Shown here: positions 35,333-54,258 of the stretch, piece by piece | How positions within the stretch are numbered: the first letter of the stretch is position 1 | How the letters are laid out: each line of letters opens with the position of its first letter | Assembly (NCBI RefSeq): GCF_001949125.1 | Contig: NZ_MSTI01000005.1 | Coordinates: 11,464 to 75,463, forward strand | DNA: 64,000 bases | Reading direction: 5' to 3' | Source: Deinococcus marmoris | Lineage (GTDB): Bacteria; Deinococcota; Deinococci; Deinococcales; Deinococcaceae | Translations under genes and position numbers: made by a program | The notes under the pieces: model-generated | What the model saw: the letters and a program-made list of their open reading frames with translations, nothing else | Database searches by the model: none | What the model was told of the DNA's origin: nothing

Positions 35333-36799
35333 CTACCTCGGCAGGACGCTCGTCCCCATCAAATACTGATCCATCGCCCGCGCCGCCTGCCGTCCCTCGC
35401 GGATGGCCCAGACCACCAGACTCTGCCCGCGCCGCATGTCGCCCGCAGCAAACACGCCGGGGAGGTTGGTGACGTAGCCGCCTTCCTCCTCCGTCCCAGC
35501 CAGAGCGTTGCCGCGCGTGTCCTTGTGGATGCCGAAGGCGTCGATCACGCTGCCCACCGGGCTGACGAAGCCCATCGCCAGCAGCACCAGTTCCGCCGGA
35601 TGGATTTCCTCGCTGCCCTCGATTTCCTTGAGGTGGCCGTCCACCAGTTCAATCCGCACGGTCTTGACACCCGTGAGCTTGCCCCCCTTGCCCACAAATT
35701 CCTTGGTGGCAATCGCAAATTCGCGGGTGACGCCTTCCTCGTGGCTGGAGCTGGTGCGGAGCTTGAGGGGCCAGTAGGGCCAGACCAGCGGCTTGTTCTC
35801 GTGTTCGGGCGGTTGAGGCATCACCTCGAACTGGGTCACCCCTGCCGCGCCGTGGCGGTTGCTGGTGCCGACGCAATCGCTGCCCGTATCGCCGCCGCCG
35901 ATCACCACAACGTGTTTGCCCCCCGCGCGCAGTTGCTTCTTGAGTTTGTCGCCCGCATTCACGCGGTTCTGGCCTGGCAGGAATTCCATCGCAAAATGCA
36001 CGCCGTCCAGCTCGCGGCCCGGCACCGGCAGATCGCGGGGCTGTTCCGCGCCGCCCGACAGCAGCACGGCATCGAATTCGGCGCGCAGTTCTTCGGGGGT
36101 CACCGTCTGCTTGGCGAGGTTGGTCACCGTGCTTTTCTTATCCCACGCGCCCACCAGCACCCCGGTTCGGAAGGTGACGCCCTCGGCCTCCATCTGCTCG
36201 ACGCGGCGGTCAATGTGGTGCTTTTCCATCTTGAAATCGGGGATGCCGTAGCGCAGCAGGCCGCCCACGCGGTCATTCTTCTCGAACACGGTCACGGCGT
36301 GTCCAGCGCGGGCGAGTTGCTGCGCCGCCGCCAGTCCCGCCGGGCCGCTGCCGATCACGGCCACCGTCTTGCCGGTCTTCACCTGCGGCGGCTGTGGCCT
36401 GACCCAGCCCTCCTGCCACGCGCGCTCGATGATCGCCAGCTCGATGGACTTGATGCCCACCGGATCGTCGTTGATGTTCAGCGTGCAGGCGGCCTCGCAC
36501 GGCGCAGGGCAGATGCGGCCCGTGAACTCCGGGAAATTGTTGGTGCTGTGCAGCGTTTCGATGGCCGAGAGCCAGTCGTTCTCGTACACCAGATTGTTGA
36601 AATCGGGAATGATGTTGTTGACCGGGCAGCCGTTGTTGCAAAACGGAATGCCGCAGTCCATGCAGCGCACCGCCTGTTTCTGGGCAGAGTCGCCCGCCAG
36701 CGGCAGAACGAATTCAGCGTAATTCTTGAGACGGGCATCGACGGGTTGATACTTCTCTTTGACGCGGGGCTGTTCGAGAAAGCCGGTGATTTTGCTCAT
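35333..36799 (-). CDS. gltD: glutamate synthase small subunit
   Basis: 488 aa from ATG 36799 (GGAGGG 7 nt upstream; an upstream ATG at 36838 adds 13 non-conserved residues). Transfers electrons from NADPH via FAD and Fe-S clusters to GltB for glutamate synthesis from glutamine and 2-oxoglutarate. N-terminal Fe-S cysteines in [16 protein letters not shown] and [13 protein letters not shown]-binding [21 protein letters not shown]-binding [13 protein letters not shown]-terminal [16 protein letters not shown]. Normal length. Last gene of the gltB-SnoaL-gltD operon; its 3' end now abuts the island, which inserted between it and tRNA-Ile. Confidence 0.97.
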   Translation of the reverse strand: MSKITGFLEQPRVKEKYQPVDARLKNYAEFVLPLAGDSAQKQAVRCMDCGIPFCNNGCPVNNIIPDFNNLVYENDWLSAIETLHSTNNFPEFTGRICPAPCEAACTLNINDDPVGIKSIELAIIERAWQEGWVRPQPPQVKTGKTVAVIGSGPAGLAAAQQLARAGHAVTVFEKNDRVGGLLRYGIPDFKMEKHHIDRRVEQMEAEGVTFRTGVLVGAWDKKSTVTNLAKQTVTPEELRAEFDAVLLSGGAEQPRDLPVPGRELDGVHFAMEFLPGQNRVNAGDKLKKQLRAGGKHVVVIGGGDTGSDCVGTSNRHGAAGVTQFEVMPQPPEHENKPLVWPYWPLKLRTSSSHEEGVTREFAIATKEFVGKGGKLTGVKTVRIELVDGHLKEIEGSEEIHPAELVLLAMGFVSPVGSVIDAFGIHKDTRGNALAGTEEEGGYVTNLPGVFAAGDMRRGQSLVVWAIREGRQAARAMDQYLMGTSVLPR

Positions 36800-36897
36800 T
36801 GGGATGCCCTCCAGGGGGTGTGGATGGGTGGATATCAAAGAAGACGGGAGCGTGGTGGGCGGCTAGAAGCTGGCAAGATTGCCGTGAATCTGAACGC

Positions 36898-37263
36898 TCA
36901 GTCCACGGGCGTGGGGAAGTCGACGAAACCGATGACGCGCCCCAGCAGACCTCCGCGCAACTCAATGATGTCTGTGCCGCCGGACACGCTGGCCCCGCCG
37001 ACTGGCCCCATCAACCAGGAGAAACGCAGATACCCGTGATGCGCCTCTACGGGCCGTTCAGCCAGACTGAACCGTAGGCCGGGCAGATGGGTCTGCACCA
37101 CGCCGATCATGTCTGAAATGCCCTGCTGGCCCTGGGCAGTCATCCGGGGATCAGCGTAGGTGGCGTCCCCGGTCAGCACTGCCTTCACCAGCGCGAGATG
37201 GCACTCGGCATCGGTCTCATTCCAGACGGCGATGTACTGCTGCACAAGTTCGTGGTGATCCAT
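36898..37263 (-). CDS. SnoaL/NTF2-like protein within the glt operon
   Basis: 121 aa from ATG 37263, with GGAGG 7 nt upstream; a GTG at 37275 overlapping the gltB stop would put that SD inside the gene. The SnoaL-like cone fold is suggested by VQQYIAVWNETDAECHLALV, DPRMTAQGQQGISDMI and the C-terminal sheet. Such proteins bind or isomerise small molecules. It starts 11 nt after gltB and lies before gltD, so it is likely co-expressed with glutamate synthase; whether it has a role there is unknown. Confidence 0.8.
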   Translation of the reverse strand: MDHHELVQQYIAVWNETDAECHLALVKAVLTGDATYADPRMTAQGQQGISDMIGVVQTHLPGLRFSLAERPVEAHHGYLRFSWLMGPVGGASVSGGTDIIELRGGLLGRVIGFVDFPTPVD

Positions 37264-37274
37264 ACGGCCCTCCA

Positions 37275-42110
<4,836 letters not shown>

Positions 42111-42188
42111 AGGGGCACGCTCCTGTGGCTGGGAATGACAGCCCCGCCTGACGCAGCGAGGTCTTCATGGATTCACCATACAGTGGGG

Positions 42189-42202
42189 TGCATTTTCATG
42201 CA
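42189..42202. promoter_or_regulatory. palindrome upstream of gltB, candidate operator
   Basis: TGCATTTTCATGCA: 5-bp arms around TTTC, about 80 nt before the gltB start and beside an A/T-rich stretch (TTTATAACG) that could hold the promoter. Regulator unknown. The rest of 42111-42393 holds no gene. Confidence 0.35.
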
Positions 42203-42393
42203 GAACCTTGTTTATAACGCGCCCAGCACACATTCGGCCTGTCGGATGCCAGGTGGCGGCCAGCCTGGGCCTCCTGCCCACGAAGAGCGGCAACTCCGGG
42301 CGAAACGGGCTTACGCCTGGGTCAACGACAAACCCTGGGCTACCTGCAGAAGAAAAGTGCTTCCCGCCGTTAATCGAAGACGACAGTCGAAAG

Positions 42394-42419
42394 CCCCCCA
42401 GCACAAGAACTGGAGGGCC
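42394..42419 (-). terminator. terminator after the 42467-43585 lipoprotein
   Basis: 9-bp stem (42394-42402 with 42411-42419, one G-T pair), 8-nt loop, followed on the minus strand by TTTCG. Confidence 0.6.
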
Positions 42420-42466
42420 TGGAATCAGGATGAGCCGGATGGTCGGCTCCCCCCTCACCCGGAGGG

Positions 42467-43585
42467 TTACTTCGCGGCAGCGGGCGGCACCAGCCAGATC
42501 ACCGCGCGGGCATCGTTCAGGTCCGTCAGCAGCACGCGGGGAGTGAAGTTGCCCGATTGCAGGCCCAGCGCCGTGTTGTAGCGGGTCAGGGTGCTGGCGG
42601 TCAGGGTGTACAGATTGCCGTCGGGGGCCAGGGTGATGTCGCGCAGGTCGGCCACGGACGTCACGGTGGAGGCCGCCCGACTGGTGTTGCCGTCCCAGAC
42701 CAGCAGCGGCTGGGTATTCTGGTTGCTCAGGACATTGCTGCGCCACGCCGCCAGCAGATTCTGGCTTCCGGCGGTGCCGCTCCACAGGCGGTCATACCGC
42801 CTTGCCGCGAAGGCGGCCAGCGCCACGCCGTCTGGAATGCCCGTGGCCGACAACCTCTGTACCCCGCTGTCCGTGGCAGCCAGCAGATCGGCGTTATAGG
42901 CCACCAGATCGCGGATGGCGGGGGTGGGGAGCGGATCGCTGACCACGGCCACCGTGTCGCCCACGTTCTGGAGCGCGGCGCGCAGGACCTCGCTGCCGCC
43001 GCCCAGGCGCGGGCGGGCCACCACGCCCACGTCTCCGCTCACGGCCAGCCGCACGGGCGGCACATCGGTTCCCGGTGCGGGCGGTAGAAAGGTAGGCAGC
43101 GGGGCGGTCCAGATCAGGGTGCCAGCCGCGCTGTACAGCGCCAGTTGCTGCGGGCCGTTGGGGCACTGGCTCAGGGTCAGCAGGCGGTCCCGCGCGGCGC
43201 TGCTGGCCGTCTGGATCAGACAGACGGGTGTGAACGGCGGCGCGGCGAAGGACTGGGGATCGGCCAGGGCGCTGCTCCGGCTCTCGATCCCGGTTTTCAG
43301 CGTCAGGGCCAGCCGTTGACCGCTGGGCAGCGAGGTGAGAGTCACGCCGTCGGTCACGGGCACGGGCTGGTCGGCGTTGACGGGTGCGGAGCTGCTGTCG
43401 GCGTTGGGCGTCACCGTCCGCAACGTCGCGCCGCCGTCTGTGAGCAGGGCCACGCGCAGGGCCACCTGCGGCTCCTCGGTGCCGGTGCAGGCCACCAGCA
43501 GGGCCGGGGTCAGGCACAGGGCAGACAGACGGGTCAGTGGTCTGGGCAGTGGCGATCTGGGCAGTGATGGTCTGAGGGGTTTCAT
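42467..43585 (-). CDS. lipoprotein, possible beta-propeller-like
   Basis: 372 aa from ATG 43585 (AAGGAGG 5 nt upstream; the open frame to 43657 has no SD). Signal ends ALLVAC. The mature protein has repeated short beta units (GDVGVVARPRLGGGSEVLR, LVAYNADLLAATDSGVQRL, ITLAPDGNLYTLTAST) that resemble blades of a propeller. No catalytic motif. Single gene with its own terminator. Not assigned to a family. Confidence 0.75.
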   Translation of the reverse strand: MKPLRPSLPRSPLPRPLTRLSALCLTPALLVACTGTEEPQVALRVALLTDGGATLRTVTPNADSSSAPVNADQPVPVTDGVTLTSLPSGQRLALTLKTGIESRSSALADPQSFAAPPFTPVCLIQTASSAARDRLLTLSQCPNGPQQLALYSAAGTLIWTAPLPTFLPPAPGTDVPPVRLAVSGDVGVVARPRLGGGSEVLRAALQNVGDTVAVVSDPLPTPAIRDLVAYNADLLAATDSGVQRLSATGIPDGVALAAFAARRYDRLWSGTAGSQNLLAAWRSNVLSNQNTQPLLVWDGNTSRAASTVTSVADLRDITLAPDGNLYTLTASTLTRYNTALGLQSGNFTPRVLLTDLNDARAVIWLVPPAAAK

Positions 43586-43714
43586 GGGCCTCCTTCGGGA
43601 GTAGTGGGTAAGAGTGTCGTGGGAAAGGGTTTGGCCCGCGTCGGTGACGGCCTGCACGGTAGTTCCCCCATCCCAGCGGCCAGTTTCCAGAAAGAGGAAA
43701 CTTCTCTCCGGCGC

Positions 43715-48345
<4,631 letters not shown>

Positions 48346-48356
48346 CGTTGAGGCCG

Positions 48357-48362
48357 AGTATA
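48357..48362 (-). promoter_or_regulatory. -10 box of the SpoIID-LptD operon
   Basis: TATACT on the minus strand, 11 nt before the ATG at 48345, giving an almost leaderless mRNA. No convincing -35. Confidence 0.45.
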
Positions 48363-48436
48363 AACACCCTGTATGTGCGCCCCTGCCAGGACGGTGTGAG
48401 AAGCCTCCAGTTCAGGGGCGCGCAGCGCGCGGCATC

Positions 48437-49669
48437 ATGGCGGGTATGAACACCGTTTCACCCTCTTCCGCCCCGGCCTCTGCCCCAGGTCAGGCTGCTC
48501 CGGGTCAGACCACCTCCGGTCAGGTCTGGGCGCACGTCGGTCAGCCCTTCGCGCCCCGCTCCTACGACGTGGTGGTGCTGGGCGCGGGCCGCATGGGATC
48601 GGCCTTCGCCTTTTACCTGCGGGGGCTGGCTCCCCACCTCTCCCTGTTGCTGCTGGAGGAAGGTGGTCTGCCCAACGAGGACGGCGCAACCCTGCTGGCC
48701 CCCGGCGTGTGGACCGCGCGGGGCGTGCCGGAGAACCGCAAAGCCGAGGCCGACTGGACCCGTGAGCAACTGGAAACGGCGTTTGGCGACATCAGTTTTC
48801 AGGCCCGCCCGCTGATCGAACTGTTCGCAGAGGATGGGCCAGAGCGGACGCCCGCTGCCGAAGCGCTGGCCCCCCACCCGGACGCGCTGGCGATGGTGGA
48901 TGTGACCGCCCTGCCCTTCGCGCACACCGACGCCGGAGCCGCCACCTACCGCCCCGGCGCGCTGGCCCTGGCCGCCGCGCAGATGGCAGTGAAGTCGGGC
49001 GCGGACCTGATGCTCAATGCCCGCGCCCACGCCGTATCCGCAGGTGAGGTTGTGATCGAACGGCTGAGCGTGACCAACACCCACCAGATCGTCGTCCACG
49101 AAACCCACCGCCTGCGCGCTGGAACGCTGGTGCTGGCGCTGGGCGCGGACGGCCCGCACGCGGCGGAACATGATCTGGGCGTCCACACCACCCACGCCCG
49201 CGCCTACCGCCAGACGCCACGCCTGAATGTCCCCAGCACCGACGACACACCCACCCTGCGCGCCGCTGGCCTGACCCTGCGCCCGCAGAACGGCGGCTTC
49301 ACCCTGATTCCGGCGGTCCACCACCGCGATCCGCACGGTTACGTGCCCACGGGCGGTCACCTGACTGGCGTGCCCACCGGCCTGCGCCGCGAGACGCTGG
49401 AGGATCTGGTGGCCCTGATGGACGCCCTGCCGCCCCTGGGAACGGAGGCGCTGGGGCTGGGCCGCAGCATCAGCGACATTCCCGGCGCGTGGCTGGCCTT
49501 GCCGGGTGGACGGGCGGACGGGCTGCCCCTGCACCAGACGCTGACGGACGGCGTTCACCTGCTGCTGGGCGGCCCGCACGCCGACACGCTGGGGCTGGCG
49601 GTGACCTACGATCTGGCAGCGGCGGTGGCCGGGGTGGAGGAGAGGCCGTGGGAGAATGCGCCGGTTTGA
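48437..49669 (+). CDS. FAD-dependent oxidoreductase (DAO family)
   Basis: 410 aa from ATG 48437; ATG 48446 is equally possible, and neither has a clear SD. Rossmann motif DVVVLGAGRMGSAFAFYL binds FAD; the DAO layout continues with TYRPGALALAAAQMAVKSGA, TLVLALGADG, and the C-terminal FAD contact LLGGPHADTLGLAVTYDLA. An N-terminal Ala/Ser/Gln-rich extension of about 35 residues precedes the fold. Oxidises an amine or amino acid, substrate unknown. Divergent from the SpoIID operon. Confidence 0.82.
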   Translation: MAGMNTVSPSSAPASAPGQAAPGQTTSGQVWAHVGQPFAPRSYDVVVLGAGRMGSAFAFYLRGLAPHLSLLLLEEGGLPNEDGATLLAPGVWTARGVPENRKAEADWTREQLETAFGDISFQARPLIELFAEDGPERTPAAEALAPHPDALAMVDVTALPFAHTDAGAATYRPGALALAAAQMAVKSGADLMLNARAHAVSAGEVVIERLSVTNTHQIVVHETHRLRAGTLVLALGADGPHAAEHDLGVHTTHARAYRQTPRLNVPSTDDTPTLRAAGLTLRPQNGGFTLIPAVHHRDPHGYVPTGGHLTGVPTGLRRETLEDLVALMDALPPLGTEALGLGRSISDIPGAWLALPGGRADGLPLHQTLTDGVHLLLGGPHADTLGLAVTYDLAAAVAGVEERPWENAPV

Positions 49670-49785
49670 CATCTCTTCATCCTGGCCAGACTGTGCCTGT
49701 GGGTCTAACTCCCCGTTAACATACGGGGCTAAACTGCGTGCTAAGACGCTGCTCCGCACCCACGCGCCCCACAAGGAGACTTCCC

Positions 49786-50160
49786 ATGCCCAACATCGGC
49801 CCCGCAGAACTGATCGTGATTTTACTGGTTGCCCTGGTGGTCTTTGGCCCCCGCAAACTCCCCGAGCTGGGCAAGAGCCTGGGCGCGGGCCTGCGCGAGT
49901 TCCGCAAGAGTACCCAGAGCCTCAAGGACGAGCTGGATGTCGGCCTGAACGACAAGGGCGCGCAGGCCGCCCCGATTCAGACCATCCATGCTTCGGTTCC
50001 GGCTCAGGCCGTATCGGCCCAGCCCGTGAGCGCCGCCGCCGTGACGCCGCAAGCCCAGGCTGCCGCCCCCGCCGCCGATGTTCTGGCCGAACCCGTGACC
50101 GCTGCACCTGTGACGGAAGCGGTCAATCTGGACAAAGAGAAGGAAACCGTTCAGGGCTGA
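49786..50160 (+). CDS. tatA: Sec-independent translocase protein TatA
   Basis: 124 aa from ATG 49786 (AAGGAG 8 nt upstream). Forms the pore of the twin-arginine pathway that exports folded proteins. N-terminal NIGPAELIVILLVALVVFGP membrane helix, hinge FGPRKLPELGKSLG and amphipathic helix; then a long Ala/Val/Pro-rich tail (about 60-115) not found in typical TatA. No tatC nearby. An inverted repeat CCCCGT/ACGGGG (49711-49728) overlaps the likely promoter. A clear terminator follows. Confidence 0.95.
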   Translation: MPNIGPAELIVILLVALVVFGPRKLPELGKSLGAGLREFRKSTQSLKDELDVGLNDKGAQAAPIQTIHASVPAQAVSAQPVSAAAVTPQAQAAAPAADVLAEPVTAAPVTEAVNLDKEKETVQG

Positions 50161-50181
50161 GCCTGCCCCCCTCCAGAATTC

Positions 50182-50206
50182 GCCGTCCCCAGGGGCGGCT
50201 TTTTTT
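50182..50206 (+). terminator. terminator after tatA
   Basis: 7-bp stem (one T-G pair), loop CCAG, followed by seven T residues. Confidence 0.85.
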
Positions 50207-50229
50207 GCTGGGCCTCCGGTCATTTCTGC

Positions 50230-50278
50230 TACGCTGACCGCCGTGTCGTTTTCCTCCTTTTCTGGCGGTCAGCCCTGA
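50230..50278 (+). promoter_or_regulatory. leaderless leader-peptide module before comM
   Basis: TACGCT (50230-50235) lies 7 nt before a GTG at 50243 that opens an 11-codon ORF (GTG-start, [10 protein letters not shown]) ending in a TGA overlapping the comM ATG (TGATG). The TANNNT spacing is that of leaderless Deinococcus mRNAs, so ribosomes may load on the short ORF and reinitiate at comM, which lacks its own SD. Confidence 0.45.
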
Positions 50279-51777
50279 TGCTGGCCCGCGCCCGTAGCGT
50301 GGCCCTGATCGGTGTGGACGCCGTCGCCGTGGAAGTCGAGGTGGACGTCTCGCCGGGTCTGCCCGCCTTCACCGTCGTGGGGTTGCCCGATCAGGCGGTC
50401 AGTGAGGCGCGAGAGCGGGTGCGGGCGGCGATTCGGAACGCGGGACTGCCTTTTCCGGCGGCGCGCATCACGGTCAACCTGGCCCCGGCGGACCTGCGGA
50501 AAGAGGGACCGCTGTATGACCTCCCTATCGCGCTGGGCGTGCTGGCGGCCCAGGACCTGCTGCCCGCGCGGGCGCTGGACGGCCTGCTCTGTGCGGGAGA
50601 ACTGGCGCTGGACGGCAGCCTGCGGCCCATTGCCGGGGCCGTCAATCTGGCCCTGCTGGCCTCCTCGCTGAAGCTGCCCGCCCTGCTGCCGGAAGGCAAC
50701 GCGCGTGAGGCGGCTCTCATCGAGGGCCTGACCGTCTACGGCGCAAGGACATTGCTGGAGGCGGTGGCCCACCTGAGCGGACGTGCCGAACTCCCAGTCA
50801 CGCCTGCCCCGGAGGCCGAAGACGACTCCGGCCTGCACCTCGATCTGGCCGACCTGAAGGGACAGGCGGCGGCGCGGCGGGCGCTGGAAGTCTCGCTGGC
50901 GGGGGGGCATAACCTCCTGCTCGTCGGCTCTCCGGGCAGTGGCAAGACCATGCTGGCCCGCCGCGCGCCGGGGCTGCTGCCGCCGCTGACGCGCGCCGAG
51001 GCGCTGGAGGTCACGCGCATCCACTCGGCGGCGGGCGTCCTGAACCTGCGCGGCGGCCTGAGCCTGGGTGCGCCGTATCGAGCGCCTCACCACACGGTTT
51101 CGGATGCGGGATTGATCGGCGGCGGCAGCATTCCGCGCCCTGGCGAGGTCAGTCTGGCCCACCGGGGAATCTTATTTTTAGACGAGTTTCCCGAATTCAG
51201 CCGCAAGGCCCTGGAAACCCTGCGCCAGCCGCTGGAAGACGGCACGGTCACGATCAGCCGGGCGCGGGCTACGGTGGAGTATCCGGCACGCTTTCAACTG
51301 ATCGCGGCCATGAATCCATGCCCCTGCGGACACCTCGGGGACCCCGAAAAGGGCTGCACCTGCACGTCTTCCGAACGGACGCGCTATGCCGCCAGAATCA
51401 GTGGGCCACTGCTGGACCGATTGGATATCGTCTGTCGCGTCCCTCGTCTGACGGTAGATGAGCTGACGCGTGCGCCGGAGCCGGAGGCGTCGGCCCCAGT
51501 TCGGGCACGAATCGCGGCGGCGCGCACAAGGATGGTGGAACGCCAGGGCATCCGTAACGCCGATCTGGCCGGACAGGCGCTGCGAAAGTTTGCCCCGCTG
51601 GCCCCCGGCCCGGAAAACTTCATCCGTGCGGCGGCGCGGCAACTGGGCCTGACCGGGCGCGGCTTTGACCGCGTGCTGCGCGTGGCCCGCACGGTGGCGG
51701 ACCTGGGCGGCGAAGCGGACGTGCGCGAGACCCATCTGGCCGAGGCAGTCACCTACAGGCCACGCGAGCTGACCTGA
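50278..51777 (+). CDS. comM: YifB/ComM-type Mg-chelatase-like AAA+ ATPase
   Basis: 499 aa. ComM is a branch-migration helicase in natural transformation; Deinococcus is naturally competent, so the role fits. N-terminal ChlI-like domain ([18 protein letters not shown]), AAA+ core with Walker [13 protein letters not shown] and Walker [11 protein letters not shown], cysteine pair [16 protein letters not shown], and a C-terminal Mg-chelatase domain ([21 protein letters not shown]). Length is normal. Start overlaps a short upstream ORF. Confidence 0.93.
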   Translation: MLARARSVALIGVDAVAVEVEVDVSPGLPAFTVVGLPDQAVSEARERVRAAIRNAGLPFPAARITVNLAPADLRKEGPLYDLPIALGVLAAQDLLPARALDGLLCAGELALDGSLRPIAGAVNLALLASSLKLPALLPEGNAREAALIEGLTVYGARTLLEAVAHLSGRAELPVTPAPEAEDDSGLHLDLADLKGQAAARRALEVSLAGGHNLLLVGSPGSGKTMLARRAPGLLPPLTRAEALEVTRIHSAAGVLNLRGGLSLGAPYRAPHHTVSDAGLIGGGSIPRPGEVSLAHRGILFLDEFPEFSRKALETLRQPLEDGTVTISRARATVEYPARFQLIAAMNPCPCGHLGDPEKGCTCTSSERTRYAARISGPLLDRLDIVCRVPRLTVDELTRAPEPEASAPVRARIAAARTRMVERQGIRNADLAGQALRKFAPLAPGPENFIRAAARQLGLTGRGFDRVLRVARTVADLGGEADVRETHLAEAVTYRPRELT

Positions 51778-51835
51778 TGGACCTTCGGCCTAACCCGGAG
51801 CGCTGTAACTCCCGGAGCGCTTCAACACAGAGCGC

Positions 51836-52180
51836 TCAGCTCTCGCTGGTGCCCCGGTCCCGGTCCGGCATGGGCGCGTTCACGTCATCCTCGTCGGCCA
51901 GTCCGAAGCCGCCGCGCCCAGCGTCGCCTGCGCGGGTTTCGTCGGTGGGGTCCACCGGACCACTGCCCTCCTCGATCAGGGCTTCAGGATTGATCACGGC
52001 GGGAAAGCCAGCCGAGCCGCCTGTTCCGCCGCTCACGATGACGGGGATAAAGTCGGCCTCGTCTGCCAGATCACGTCTGGCCTCGCCCGGCACCGGGGAG
52101 TTGACACGGTTGCCTTCCTCGCTCTCGACTTCCTCGACGCTCTTGCCCAGCGGTTTGTCGCCGTATCGGTTATCCGTCAT
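51836..52180 (-). CDS. acidic, disordered small protein (paralogue A)
   Basis: 114 aa, strongly acidic and Gly/Pro-rich, probably disordered. N-terminal block RYGDKPLGKSVEEVESEEGN followed by RVNSPVPGE is shared with the next gene. Function unknown; proteins of this kind look lineage-specific. Confidence 0.7.
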   Translation of the reverse strand: MTDNRYGDKPLGKSVEEVESEEGNRVNSPVPGEARRDLADEADFIPVIVSGGTGGSAGFPAVINPEALIEEGSGPVDPTDETRAGDAGRGGFGLADEDDVNAPMPDRDRGTSES

Positions 52181-52285
52181 GCCCGCAGTCTGGTTGAGCG
52201 CAGGAACATCCGGGTGAAGCGGGCCTGCACCTTTCCTTATGCTGGTTTTTCTGCCGCCCGTTTTCCTGCCGCTTGGCAGTCCCGC

Positions 52286-52576
52286 TCAGCTCTCGCTGTT
52301 TTCGCTGCTCTGCCCGGCGTCGGGGCCGGCCTGCGCCCGGTCACGGCGTTCCTCCACCATCACGCTGTCGGTCAGCAGGGTGTCCGGGCTGACCACACCG
52401 GGATTGGTGCTGGTGTTGCTGTTGGAGACAGCGGGAATCACGGCCACCGTTTCCTCGTCCTGGCGAATCTGTTCGCCCGGCACCGGGGAGTTGACGCGGT
52501 TGCCCTCCTCGCCCTCGATGGCCTCGACGCTTTTGCCCAGGGGTTTGCTGCCGTAGCGGTCCGGGGAATCGGTCAT
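52286..52576 (-). CDS. acidic, disordered small protein (paralogue B)
   Basis: 96 aa. Shares RYGSKPLGKSVEAIEGEEGN and RVNSPVPGE with paralogue A, then diverges into a Ser/Asn/Thr-rich acidic tail. The two ends also match (SES). Tandem duplication 105 nt apart; the shared 30-residue block is the likely functional part. The interval 52577-52839 has no further gene. Confidence 0.7.
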   Translation of the reverse strand: MTDSPDRYGSKPLGKSVEAIEGEEGNRVNSPVPGEQIRQDEETVAVIPAVSNSNTSTNPGVVSPDTLLTDSVMVEERRDRAQAGPDAGQSSENSES

Positions 52577-52839
52577 GCGGCCAGTCTGTGGGCCGGGCCA
52601 GCGCCGTGGGTGAGGTGGGAGGTGGCCTGTTCTTCATCTGCCTGTTCCTCATCTGCCCCACTTCCGCAGACGTTCCTGATTTCGCAGAAGTCCCGCCGCC
52701 CTGCTGGCCGGGGTGTCGGGAGTGCACGGCCCACGGCAGGCACGCCGAGTCGGTATGCTGAGCGCCAAGTACATAGCCGAGAACCTGCAAAACAGGGCGG
52801 TTCAGCCCGGACCCACCGCCCCACCCCCGAGGAGAGAAC

Positions 52840-54258
52840 ATGACCCAGAGTGCCCAGAGTGAACGTGCCCAGACGGCCCTGAAAACCAGTGGAATCACCG
52901 ACGTGCCCCTGATGTCGCTGGAGCGTGAGGACGCGCTGTTCGTCCTGACGGGCGACCTGCTGATCTACCAGGACGGCGGCGGCACGCGGCGCGTGACCCT
53001 GCGCGACCTGACCCGCATCCACAGCGATCAGGCCGGGCTGCTGCGGGTGGAAACCCCTGCCGGAACCGCCCTGACCGCCAGCCTGCTGGGCTTCGACGTG
53101 GCCCAGGTCCAGACTTTCTTCAAGGGCGTGCGCAGCGCCACCGCCCGTGCTAAGGACCTGCCGGATTCGCCCACGCCCACCCCAGGCGGGGCCAAGACTT
53201 TCGGGTCTGCGCCCGCAGTGGCAGGCGGGGCAGTGGCAGATGGTGAGGCCAAGGCCCAGAACTCCCAGGCGCACACTGATTCCGCAGCCACCATTCCAGA
53301 CGCCACGGTTCCAGAACTGGCCGGGATGCCCGCAATTTCCGGCATTCCAGATACAGGCCCCCAGACCGGGGAGTCCGCGAGGGCCAGCGCCCCGGCCAGT
53401 TCTTCCCCCGACATGCAGGGTGCAGCGCCCGAGCAGGGCAAGGCTCCAGAGGACGGCAAGACCCAGACTCCAGCGGCTGCCGGGTCTGCTGTGAACGCCA
53501 GCCCCGTGATGGCTGACGCGGCCACGCCGAAGCTTTCTCCAACTGCGTCCTCCGAATCCACGAAGACTGGCGGCAGCGCCGAGAATCCAGTGGTCATCTC
53601 GTCGTCGAGCTTCTCGCCGAATGTCAGCAAGCCGGGGCTGGGTGCAGTGGTTGCAGCGAAAGCCGAAGCTGTCAGGTCTGACGCTACCAAGTCCGATACG
53701 GTCAAATCCGATACATCCAAAGTCGATGTATCCAAAGCTGCCGCACCTCAAGCCGAGCTGTCCAAACCAGAACTCCGCAAGGGCCAGACCGCAGCGCCTC
53801 TCTCTGACATTCCAGCAGACCAGGCCGCCTCCAGAATCGAGCTGCCCAACCGTCCCATTCCGCGCAGCGCCGTGGCGGTTCCCGGCAACACTGCCCCCGA
53901 CAGCCCGAAGCCTGAACTCCAGGCCGTTCCTGATCCCATGCCCACCGCTGCGCCGCCCGTGACCGCCCTGTCGAAGGTGGCGGCAGCCACGGCGCTGGCG
54001 CGGCAGGCGGGCACCGTGGAAGGTCTGGCCGGGCGGCTGAAACTGCTGGGCGCGGTGCTGTTCGTGGGCGCGCTGGCGCTGGCCTTCTTCCAGTTCACGG
54101 GCGATCAGGCGCTGGCCGGAATCTGGACCCTGCTGTCGGGCGGCGTGGGCGCTATCGCGCTGCTGGCGCTGGGCGAACTGTCGGCCCTGCTGGCGCTGAT
54201 GGCCCGCGTGCCTGGCCCGGCGCGGACCACTGCCCATGACGGCGGGCATGACGGCTGA
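52840..54258 (+). CDS. membrane protein with long disordered linker
   Basis: 472 aa, unrecognised. GGAGAG lies 6 nt before the ATG. A folded N-terminal domain (about 15-100; [22 protein letters not shown]-like in appearance) is followed by about 280 residues of Ala/Pro/Ser/Thr/Lys linker with degenerate repeats ([15 protein letters not shown]) and two C-terminal membrane helices (about 405-425 and 435-458). The N-terminal domain is probably cytoplasmic and tethered to the membrane. Overlaps the start of lysK by 23 nt. Confidence 0.75.
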   Translation: MTQSAQSERAQTALKTSGITDVPLMSLEREDALFVLTGDLLIYQDGGGTRRVTLRDLTRIHSDQAGLLRVETPAGTALTASLLGFDVAQVQTFFKGVRSATARAKDLPDSPTPTPGGAKTFGSAPAVAGGAVADGEAKAQNSQAHTDSAATIPDATVPELAGMPAISGIPDTGPQTGESARASAPASSSPDMQGAAPEQGKAPEDGKTQTPAAAGSAVNASPVMADAATPKLSPTASSESTKTGGSAENPVVISSSSFSPNVSKPGLGAVVAAKAEAVRSDATKSDTVKSDTSKVDVSKAAAPQAELSKPELRKGQTAAPLSDIPADQAASRIELPNRPIPRSAVAVPGNTAPDSPKPELQAVPDPMPTAAPPVTALSKVAAATALARQAGTVEGLAGRLKLLGAVLFVGALALAFFQFTGDQALAGIWTLLSGGVGAIALLALGELSALLALMARVPGPARTTAHDGGHDG

